Shown here piece after piece: positions 1-5,955 of a stretch of 5,955 bases of DNA. A program made the position numbers and the translations under genes. The stretch's first letter is position 1; each line of letters opens with the position of its first letter. The stretch is from Saprospiraceae bacterium. Lineage in GTDB: Bacteria > Bacteroidota > Bacteroidia > Chitinophagales > Saprospiraceae. The notes under the pieces are model-generated. The model ran no database searches, had not been told where the DNA came from, and worked only from the letters and a program-made list of their open reading frames with translations. The DNA is taken from contig JAHDBK010000254.1 in assembly GCA_020630455.1 (NCBI GenBank), forward strand, positions 1-5,955. Direction: 5' to 3'.

Positions 1-1451
1 ATCAAGGTATTTATTTCATTTGAAATCTTAAAATAGTAGACACTTGTCCAATATACGGTTGTAAAGCAAATAGATTTTATAAGAATATTGATATAAGGAT
101 TAGACAAATCTGGAATTAAATAAAAACTGAATAAAAGAATTAATCCTAATATTATTGCATATAAATTATGAATCGTAAATGGATGAATTCTCAATTTATA
201 AAATATATAAATCAGAATACATACATTTTGAAAAATAATAACACTTAATGAAGCGATTGCTGCCCCTTCTAAAGAATATAGTTTGACGAAGAAATAATTA
301 AAAAAAATATTAAGTATTGCAGCTACAAGAACAATAATAAAAATTATTTTAAAGTATCTAGAATATGCCAAAACAATTCCTCCAAGTCCAACACCTAAAT
401 CACTTACAGCTTTCATCCCTAATATTATAATCACCCATTTTCCTTCAATATAATTCTCTCCATCTGGCATGATTCCAAATAAACTATTCAAACAAATTAA
501 TATACCTGAAAAAAGGAAAAAACTGACCAAAAACAAATTAATTGACGATTGTTTATATACTGTTTTAATATGTTGCATATCCTTTTTTTGCCATGACTCT
601 GCAATTATAGGCTGCAATATACTTCTCATAGCTGTTCTAGGCAATTCAATTGCTAATATTATTGTAGATGCAATTCTATAAACTCCTGCTGCACTACTTC
701 CTTCTAATGAGCCAACCATTAAGATATCAAGCTGTAAAACTATAACGCCTGCACCTCCTAAAAATCCCCAAAAAGAATAGATGAACATTTCTTTTTTTTC
801 TGCTTTAGTAAAGCTCGGAAAGTTGGCTTTTAATGAAAAAATATCTAAATAATATGCATAATAACTAAGTCCTATTAAAACAATTATTTGAAAATAAAGA
901 AGCGAATACATTATAAAACCAAAGTCAACCCATTCAAAATAATACATAAAACAAGCACTTGGCAATGCTATCTTTATAAACAAATTAGAAATAATAGCGG
1001 GGACTACAATCTTTTTTTCATTATTAATAAAATTAAATAATAAATTATTTAAAGCAAAAAATAAAACGAGGATTGGAATTAAATGTAAAAAAGGAATAAT
1101 ACTATCATTGTTTTTTGAGAAAAAATTCACAAAAAAATCATTGAACAAGTAAAAAATAAGAAAAAAGATAAGTGATGAGAATATGATTGCAGAACTACTC
1201 AATAATAATAGTCCATTATGTTTTTTATGAAATTGCTTGAATATTGGATAATATCGAATGACGAAAGCTCCCATACCTACCATTATGAAAGGAAGCATAA
1301 TATTTACAGAAGATTGAATGATAGATATCAATCCTAATTGTTCAGGTGATAAAGTAATTTGGTACAGTATTATTGTATTGACAAAGCCTAAAATTACTGC
1401 TACATAATTTATGATGCTTTGTCTAAGACTTTGTTTAATTACTATCCCCAT
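1..1451 (-). CDS. Wzx-type polysaccharide flippase (MATE/MVF-like membrane transporter), C-terminus cut by window edge
   Basis: Reading the minus strand from the ATG at 1451-1449 gives 483 codons without a stop before the window ends. The family is usually about 480-510 residues, so only a short tail is missing. The protein is very hydrophobic, with roughly 12-14 predicted membrane helices (for example around residues 13-33, 40-62, 80-103, 118-142, 178-201, 300-322, 337-362, 366-390 and 425-445). The N-terminus MGIVIKQSLRQS and the central segment around residues 325-368, with MPDGENY, GKWV and AYSRYFK, look like the oligosaccharide flippases of Bacteroidota polysaccharide loci. By family knowledge it moves undecaprenyl-diphosphate-linked repeat units from the cytoplasmic to the periplasmic face of the inner membrane. 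It is divergent from the other genes and must have its own promoter; I found no perfect TAnnTTTG box for it. Family is confident; the substrate cannot be read from sequence. Confidence 0.9.
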   Translation of the reverse strand, partial: MGIVIKQSLRQSIINYVAVILGFVNTIILYQITLSPEQLGLISIIQSSVNIMLPFIMVGMGAFVIRYYPIFKQFHKKHNGLLLLSSSAIIFSSLIFFLIFYLFNDFFVNFFSKNNDSIIPFLHLIPILVLFFALNNLLFNFINNEKKIVVPAIISNLFIKIALPSACFMYYFEWVDFGFIMYSLLYFQIIVLIGLSYYAYYLDIFSLKANFPSFTKAEKKEMFIYSFWGFLGGAGVIVLQLDILMVGSLEGSSAAGVYRIASTIILAIELPRTAMRSILQPIIAESWQKKDMQHIKTVYKQSSINLFLVSFFLFSGILICLNSLFGIMPDGENYIEGKWVIIILGMKAVSDLGVGLGGIVLAYSRYFKIIFIIVLVAAILNIFFNYFFVKLYSLEGAAIASLSVIIFQNVCILIYIFYKLRIHPFTIHNLYAIILGLILLFSFYLIPDLSNPYINILIKSICFTTVYWTSVYYFKISNEINTL

Positions 1452-1497
1452 ATATTTCGAATATTAGTGTAAAATTAATTATTTTATTAAAAAATTT

Positions 1498-1505
1498 TAA
1501 CTTTG
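1498..1505 (+). promoter_or_regulatory. Candidate Bacteroidota -7 promoter element for the plus-strand operon
   Basis: TAACTTTG matches the Bacteroidota housekeeping -7 consensus TAnnTTTG exactly and lies 105 bases before the ATG at 1611. The expected -33 TTTG is not present about 19 bases upstream; only TTTT at 1482-1485, with a shorter spacer, is near. The assignment therefore rests on the -7 box and its location in the divergent intergenic region. If real, the transcript would carry an AT-rich leader of about 100 bases. In DNA this AT-rich a chance match is possible. Confidence 0.35.
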
Positions 1506-1610
1506 TATTAGTTTATATTATTCTTTATTCATCCTTAATTTTTAGAGTATTTATAAAATTAAACTACTAAAGACATTCTTTGAAAAAAATTATTTTTATC
1601 TATCTACTAT

Positions 1611-2921
1611 ATGAATAAACATAAAAAAGTGAAAGTAGGAATATTTCCTTGTGGTTCAGAAGTTGGATTAGAAATTTGTAGAGCATTAAAGTATTCAATT
1701 CATTTTGAAATAATTGGACTTAATAGCATTCCTGATTACGGTGAAGTGGCTTTTAATAAATATATAGGGAACTTACCATTCTATAAAGATAAAAACTTTA
1801 TTAAAACATTAAAAAAAGTTATAATAGAAAATAATTTGTACTTTATCATCCCTGCTATGGATGAAATTGGATATCAACTCAAACTTCACGAAGATGAATT
1901 AGATTGCGAAGTAGTATATAACAATATAGATGCTGCTTCAATTATCAGAAAAAAATCCTTGACATATAAAAAATTTCAAAATCTTATTCCAACACCTAAA
2001 ATGTATTCTGAAATTGAAACTATAGAATCTTTTGATTTTCCGCTGTTTTCAAAACCTGACATAGGTTATGGAAGTCGTAATGTTATAAAAATAGATAATT
2101 TTAAGGATTTAGAATTAGCAAAATCCAAATACCCCAACAACTTAATTTTAGAGTATTTACCTGGAAAAGAATATACTATTGATTGCTTTTCTAATATGGA
2201 AAATGAAGTAATCTATACTGGAGTTAGATCTAGAGATAGAATTAGAATGGGAATCTCTGTTAGATCAGAGAGTTTTATAATACCTGAAATAAATGAAATA
2301 GCAAAGATTATAAGTCATACCTTAAAACTCAATGGAGTATGGTTTTTTCAAGTAAAAATCAGTAAAAACCAAGAATACAAACTACTTGAAATCGCATCGA
2401 GAGTTTCTGGTTCTATGTCATTAAACAGAATAATTGGTATAAATTTTATATTAATGGATTTACATCAAAGATTAGGTAATAAAATTAAAATTCTCCCTAA
2501 CAATTTTAAAACACCCGTTATCCTTGAAAGAGCCTTTAATTGTCATGTTATTTTGAATAATTCGTTTAAATCAGTTTTTGTTGATTTTGATGATTGTATA
2601 ATTATTAATGATAAAATAAATACTTCTCTTATATCATTTATTTATCAAGCAATTAATAATAATTGTAAAATAGTTCTGATTACTAGACATAGAGGAAATT
2701 TAAAATTAGCATTAGAAAAATATCGTATAGGAGACCTATTTGATGAAATTCACCACATAAGAGATAATAACACTCCAAAAAGTAAATTTATAAATGAAGA
2801 AAAAGCCATTTTCATCGACGATTCTTTCAAAGAAAGATATGAAGTAGCCACTAAAAAGGATATAATGACATTTGCTCCAGATTCAATACCTGCTATTATA
2901 AACAAAAATGACTATGAATAA
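1611..2921 (+). CDS. ATP-grasp ligase fused to a C-terminal HAD phosphatase-like domain
   Basis: This is a 436-residue two-domain protein. Residues 6-120 form a Rossmann-like pre-ATP-grasp region of the carbamoyl-phosphate synthase-like type, starting with a GIFPCGSEVGLE loop. Residues about 120-290 are the ATP-grasp core: K148 in FSKPD, the glycine-rich loop GYGSRNV (152-158), E181 in EYLPGKEYTIDCF, Q247/K249, and E260 with R264 in LLEIASRVSGS, where acidic metal-binding and phosphate-binding residues are expected. Residues 321-425 look like a HAD domain: VDFDDC with D325 and D327 (motif I), T358 (motif II), K390 or K392 (motif III) and D403/D404 in FIDDS (motif IV). Family knowledge says ATP-grasp enzymes join a carboxylate to an amine or thiol through an acyl phosphate, and HAD domains usually hydrolyse phosphate esters. 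Such proteins in sugar loci are often labelled carbamoyl-phosphate synthase large subunit, but this is far too short to be CarB. It is the first gene of the operon, has no visible Shine-Dalgarno, and overlaps the next gene. Substrate unknown. Confidence 0.85.
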   Translation: MNKHKKVKVGIFPCGSEVGLEICRALKYSIHFEIIGLNSIPDYGEVAFNKYIGNLPFYKDKNFIKTLKKVIIENNLYFIIPAMDEIGYQLKLHEDELDCEVVYNNIDAASIIRKKSLTYKKFQNLIPTPKMYSEIETIESFDFPLFSKPDIGYGSRNVIKIDNFKDLELAKSKYPNNLILEYLPGKEYTIDCFSNMENEVIYTGVRSRDRIRMGISVRSESFIIPEINEIAKIISHTLKLNGVWFFQVKISKNQEYKLLEIASRVSGSMSLNRIIGINFILMDLHQRLGNKIKILPNNFKTPVILERAFNCHVILNNSFKSVFVDFDDCIIINDKINTSLISFIYQAINNNCKIVLITRHRGNLKLALEKYRIGDLFDEIHHIRDNNTPKSKFINEEKAIFIDDSFKERYEVATKKDIMTFAPDSIPAIINKNDYE

Positions 2922-3876
2922 TAATCTTTTCATTCATATTGGTTACCCTAAATCATTATCTACTACACTACAAAGAGGTTTCTTTTCTAAACATAGAGAA
3001 ATAAATTATCTTGGAATAGGCCAAAAAGATGATAATCTAGCTTATTTTAATAAAAACATTGAAATTTCACATGAAAACTTAATTAAATACGCAACATTTG
3101 ATGTTTTCAAAAAATACAAAGTCAAAATATCCCCTAGTCTACTAGACCAAAATACTCATAAATGCAATGTAATTTCAGATGAACATCTTTCTTTTAAATT
3201 TGACATCTCTCAAAACGATACAATTGTAAAATGGAATAGATTATCAGATATTTATAAGCATTTTAATATAAAAATTATAATTATAAAAAGAGAATTATAT
3301 TCTTTTATTTGCTCTTTATTTAAAGAATTAGTAAGAATGGGATATAATAAATCATTTAATGAATTTATAATTTGGACATGGAATTTTAAAGACAGAAACT
3401 TTTTATCTGACCTAAACTATATTGAGCGTAAAAATCAATTATATTCTATTTTTGGGAAAGAAAATATTTTTATTTACTCTTTTGAAGAAATTGTTAAAGA
3501 TGTAAATAATTTCTGCAATATAACTTTAAGTAATATTCTTGAAATTGAAAATAAAAACATTCAAATTGAAAACAATTATCCAAATTTAAGTGATTCTACC
3601 GCTCTAAAACTTATTAAATTAAACAAGGAAAACCTTAGAGGAATTGGAGAAACTTCATTTTACTCTTTTGAAAATCATAGAAATAGAGAATGGTTTAAGA
3701 AAAGTAATGCTATAATTGATAATTCAAAATTATATCATAACGTTGTTTTAAAAAGAAAAGCATTAGAAATGGCATCAAAAAATACTCCTCTAATTAATTC
3801 AAATTTATTCTACCTAGATAAAAAAGGTGAAAAAGCTTGGAAGTTTATAACAGAATATTTAAATAATGAAACTTAA
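2908..3876 (+). CDS. Sulfotransferase-like protein (PAPS-dependent fold)
   Basis: This is a 322-residue cytoplasmic protein. IHIGYPKSLSTTLQ (residues 9-22) matches the 5'-phosphosulfate-binding loop of sulfotransferases (GxPKSGTTxL), with K15 and S16 in the expected places. IIIKRELYSFICS (124-136) matches the 3'-phosphate-binding motif: R128 and S136 are eight residues apart, as in classical sulfotransferases. VISDEHLSF (88-96) and FIYSFEEIVKD (188-198) also fit the fold. By family it would move a sulfuryl group from PAPS to a hydroxyl or amine, here presumably on a sugar of the polysaccharide; the acceptor is unknown. The C-terminal 100 residues have no motif I recognise. The ATG at 2908 overlaps the previous gene by 14 bases, and an alternative ATG at 2914 overlaps by 8; the protein differs by two residues. 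Base composition is extreme: 6 G+C in 3241-3300 and 11 in 3481-3540. Family assignment is fairly sure, activity less so. Confidence 0.75.
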   Translation: MTMNNNLFIHIGYPKSLSTTLQRGFFSKHREINYLGIGQKDDNLAYFNKNIEISHENLIKYATFDVFKKYKVKISPSLLDQNTHKCNVISDEHLSFKFDISQNDTIVKWNRLSDIYKHFNIKIIIIKRELYSFICSLFKELVRMGYNKSFNEFIIWTWNFKDRNFLSDLNYIERKNQLYSIFGKENIFIYSFEEIVKDVNNFCNITLSNILEIENKNIQIENNYPNLSDSTALKLIKLNKENLRGIGETSFYSFENHRNREWFKKSNAIIDNSKLYHNVVLKRKALEMASKNTPLINSNLFYLDKKGEKAWKFITEYLNNET

Positions 3877-4882
3877 AGCAAAATATAAAGTCCAACATTA
3901 CCCTAATGAAGTTGGAAACGATATAGATATTAGTATTTGTGTCCAAACTTATAATCAAAAGGATTATATAGGCAAATGTTTAGACCAAATACTAAAACAA
4001 AAAACATCTTTTAAATATGAAATTTTACTAGGAGAAGATGACTCTTCTGATGGAACAAGAGAAATTTGTATTGAATATGCTAATAAATACCCCAAAAAAA
4101 TAAGATTATTTTTACATGATAGAAGGAATAACATTCCCATTAATAATAAACCTAGTGGTAGATTCAATTTTATCTATAATCTTCTTCAGGTTAAAGGTGA
4201 TTTCTTTTGTTTTTGTGAGGGGGATGACTACTGGAATTACGATTTAAAACTAGAAGAACAAGTAAATTTTTTAAATAACAATTCAGATTGTGTACTTTGT
4301 TTTGCCAAAGCTTACGTTTTAAACGAAACTAATAACACTAATTATAAACAAAAAAAACCTTATATGCCTTTCCCTAATTTAAAGAATCATTCTAAAATAT
4401 TTTTTAAAGATTTACTTATGCAAAACCCTTTTGCAACGAATACCGTAGTTCTCAGAAAAGAAATAATTAACAGATTAGATGATAATTTTATTTATAAAAC
4501 TAAAGTTGGAGATTGGTTTTTATATTTGGAAGCATTAAAAAATGGTAAACATGCATCTTATCTTGACAAAGAAATGGGCGTTTATAGAATTACAGATACA
4601 GGAACCTGGGCTTCCTTAGAAAATATTAATAGATTGATTTATAAAAAAAATATATACCATTCATTCTATGATTATTTCCAATTAAAAGGAGAAGAAATAA
4701 AAATAGTCGATAATGCTCTTCGTCAACTCAACAAAAAAATAGACGATGAATATATGCTCCAAAGTAAAGGAATCTACTTTTTTAAACATATAGGAAAATG
4801 GGGAATTTTAGGCTCTATTCAATTATGGCTTTCATTTTTCAAAAATTTTGCTGTATTTTGTAAAAAAAAGTTATTTGGTTAA
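3866..4882 (+). CDS. Family 2 glycosyltransferase (GT-A fold)
   Basis: This is a 338-residue inverting glycosyltransferase of the GT2 type. It begins with the nucleotide-binding strand DISICVQTYNQKDYI (residues 21-35), followed by LLGEDDSSDGT (54-64) with the acidic residues that contact the nucleotide. CEGDDYW (117-123) carries the metal-binding DxD-like motif and GDW (215-217) lies near the expected catalytic/acceptor site. VYRITDTGTW (239-248) resembles the segment usually seen at this position in flavobacterial GT2 enzymes. The C-terminal part from about residue 300 has an aromatic, hydrophobic stretch (312-332) and a basic KKK tail, which suggests attachment to the inner face of the cytoplasmic membrane, where the lipid-linked acceptor lies. 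It would transfer one sugar from a nucleotide donor to the growing repeat unit; donor and linkage cannot be read. The start overlaps the sulfotransferase gene by 11 bases, which suggests coupled translation. Confidence 0.92.
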   Translation: MKLKAKYKVQHYPNEVGNDIDISICVQTYNQKDYIGKCLDQILKQKTSFKYEILLGEDDSSDGTREICIEYANKYPKKIRLFLHDRRNNIPINNKPSGRFNFIYNLLQVKGDFFCFCEGDDYWNYDLKLEEQVNFLNNNSDCVLCFAKAYVLNETNNTNYKQKKPYMPFPNLKNHSKIFFKDLLMQNPFATNTVVLRKEIINRLDDNFIYKTKVGDWFLYLEALKNGKHASYLDKEMGVYRITDTGTWASLENINRLIYKKNIYHSFYDYFQLKGEEIKIVDNALRQLNKKIDDEYMLQSKGIYFFKHIGKWGILGSIQLWLSFFKNFAVFCKKKLFG

Positions 4883-4897
4883 TTAAAAATACATTTA

Positions 4898-5955
4898 ATG
4901 ATTAATGTTACACAACCATTTTTACCTCCTCAAGAAGAATATTTGAAATACCTTCAAGGAGTTTGGCAAAGGAATTGGTTGACTAATAATGGTCCACTAG
5001 TCAATGAATTAGAAATTAAATTAAAAGAATTTCTTAAACTCAAACACCTTCTGTTTTGTAGCAATGGCACTATCACTCTTCAAATAGCCATCAAAGCTTT
5101 AGATTTACAAGGTGAAATCATCACAACTCCTTTTTCATATATCGCTTCTACTAGTAGTATCGTATGGCAAAATTGTAAGCCTGTTTTTGCCGATATAGAC
5201 CCAGATACTTTAAACATCTCCCCTAAGAGTATAGCAGAAAATATTACTGATAAAACATCGGCAATTTTAGCCACCCATGTTTATGGAAACCCTTGCGATG
5301 TAGAAAAGATAGATGCTATTGCAAAAAAACACAATCTCAAAGTAATTTATGATGCGGCTCATTGTTTTGGAGTTGAATATAAAAATAAATCCATTTTTGA
5401 ATATGGAGATGTTAGCAGCACAAGTTTTCATGCTACCAAAATATTCCATACTGTAGAAGGAGGCGCTTTGTTTTGTAATTCTAAAGAGTTGATTGACAAA
5501 ATGGCTTGGATGAGAAATTTTGGTCATAATGGTCCTCTCACTTTTGAAGAAGTAGGTATCAATGGTAAAAATTCAGAATTCCATGCTGCAATGGGGCTCG
5601 CAGTACTCAACCATATAGATGAAATATTAAAACAAAGAAAAGAATTGTGCGAATATTATTATCACAAACTTGAAAATCTAAATTTAAACTTTATTAAAAT
5701 AACAGACCATACTACTCATTATAATTATTCTTATATGCCTGTTATCTTTTCTTCTGAAGAATCATTACTTGCTTCATTAAAAGCACTTAACAAACGGAAC
5801 ATCAACCCTAGAAGGTATTTTTATCCTTTATTAAGTGAAGCAAACTATATTACAAACAAAGGAAACACACCAATAGCGAGTGAAATTTCAAAACGTGTTC
5901 TTTGTCTCCCTCTTTATCATAATATGGGAACAGAAGTAATTGATATGATTGCTAG
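4898..5955 (+). CDS. DegT/DnrJ/EryC1/StrS sugar aminotransferase, VioA-like, C-terminus cut by window edge
   Basis: The ATG at 4898 opens 352 codons with no stop before the right edge; the family is about 365-380 residues, so only the tail is lost. It is a PLP enzyme that puts an amino group on a keto sugar nucleotide. Visible motifs are CSNGT (54-58, PLP phosphate), TPFSY (77-81, ring stacking), YDAAH (151-155, pyridine nitrogen Asp152), SFHATK (176-181) with K181 as the Schiff-base lysine, and INGKNSEFHAAMG (221-233). The start VTQPFLPPQEEY, WLTNNGPLV (27-35), NPRRYFYPL (303-311) and LCLPLY (335-340) look like VioA, which makes dTDP-4-amino-4,6-dideoxyglucose from dTDP-4-keto-6-deoxyglucose. 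That substrate is an inference from remembered similarity, and related enzymes use 3-keto or UDP sugars. It starts 15 bases after the glycosyltransferase stop with no clear Shine-Dalgarno. Its G+C (23 of 60 in 5041-5100, 22 of 60 in 5221-5280) is well above the sulfotransferase gene. Confidence 0.93.
   Translation, partial: MINVTQPFLPPQEEYLKYLQGVWQRNWLTNNGPLVNELEIKLKEFLKLKHLLFCSNGTITLQIAIKALDLQGEIITTPFSYIASTSSIVWQNCKPVFADIDPDTLNISPKSIAENITDKTSAILATHVYGNPCDVEKIDAIAKKHNLKVIYDAAHCFGVEYKNKSIFEYGDVSSTSFHATKIFHTVEGGALFCNSKELIDKMAWMRNFGHNGPLTFEEVGINGKNSEFHAAMGLAVLNHIDEILKQRKELCEYYYHKLENLNLNFIKITDHTTHYNYSYMPVIFSSEESLLASLKALNKRNINPRRYFYPLLSEANYITNKGNTPIASEISKRVLCLPLYHNMGTEVIDMIA

Noticed and set aside
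469..681. 70-codon plus-strand open frame
   Set aside because: It lies antisense within the well supported flippase gene and has no recognisable domain.
1470..1499. Inverted repeat TAAAATT/AATTTTA as a terminator
   Set aside because: The stem is seven A/T pairs with a 16-base loop, too weak for a terminator, and it lies between two gene starts, where no terminator is expected.
1579..1598. TTTG (1579-1582) with TATTTTTA (1591-1598) as a second promoter for the plus operon
   Set aside because: The spacer is only 8 bases against the expected 19 or so, and the -7 box lacks the final G.
1611..2580. Carbamoyl-phosphate synthase large subunit (carB)
   Set aside because: There is only one ATP-grasp unit and the protein is less than half the length of CarB; the polysaccharide context and HAD tail point to a different ligase.
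3964..4167. 67-codon minus-strand open frame
   Set aside because: It is antisense to the catalytic core of the GT2 gene, whose motifs are conserved in the other strand.
5080..5527. Two minus-strand open frames (5080-5274 and 5267-5527)
   Set aside because: Both are antisense to the PLP-binding core of the aminotransferase and show no family features.

Overview
The window is a piece of a surface-polysaccharide (O-antigen or capsule type) biosynthesis locus. It probably comes from a member of the Bacteroidota, most likely of the Flavobacteriia type. This rests on the very AT-rich DNA, starts without clear Shine-Dalgarno sequences, a perfect match to the Bacteroidota -7 promoter box (TAnnTTTG), and protein motifs typical of flavobacterial flippases and glycosyltransferases. 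No 16S or other marker is present, so the taxonomic call is an inference.

Layout: the minus strand carries a Wzx-type polysaccharide flippase whose C-terminal end runs off the left edge (1-1451). A 159-base divergent intergenic region (1452-1610) separates it from four tightly packed plus-strand genes. These are an ATP-grasp ligase fused to a HAD phosphatase-like domain (1611-2921), a sulfotransferase-like protein (2908-3876), a family 2 glycosyltransferase (3866-4882) and a VioA-like DegT/DnrJ/EryC1/StrS sugar aminotransferase (4898 to the right edge, missing its last residues). The first three overlap by 14 (or 8) and 11 bases and the fourth follows after 15 bases, so they read as one operon.

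A plausible joint role, by inference: the aminotransferase makes a nucleotide-activated 4-amino-4,6-dideoxy sugar. The glycosyltransferase adds a sugar to a lipid-linked repeat unit. The ATP-grasp/HAD protein and the sulfotransferase decorate the glycan or a precursor, by amide or peptide-like ligation and by sulfation. The flippase moves the finished unit across the inner membrane. The most unusual parts are the ATP-grasp/HAD fusion and the divergent, extremely AT-rich sulfotransferase-like gene beside it. I saw no RNA genes, CRISPR arrays, insertion sequences or convincing terminators.
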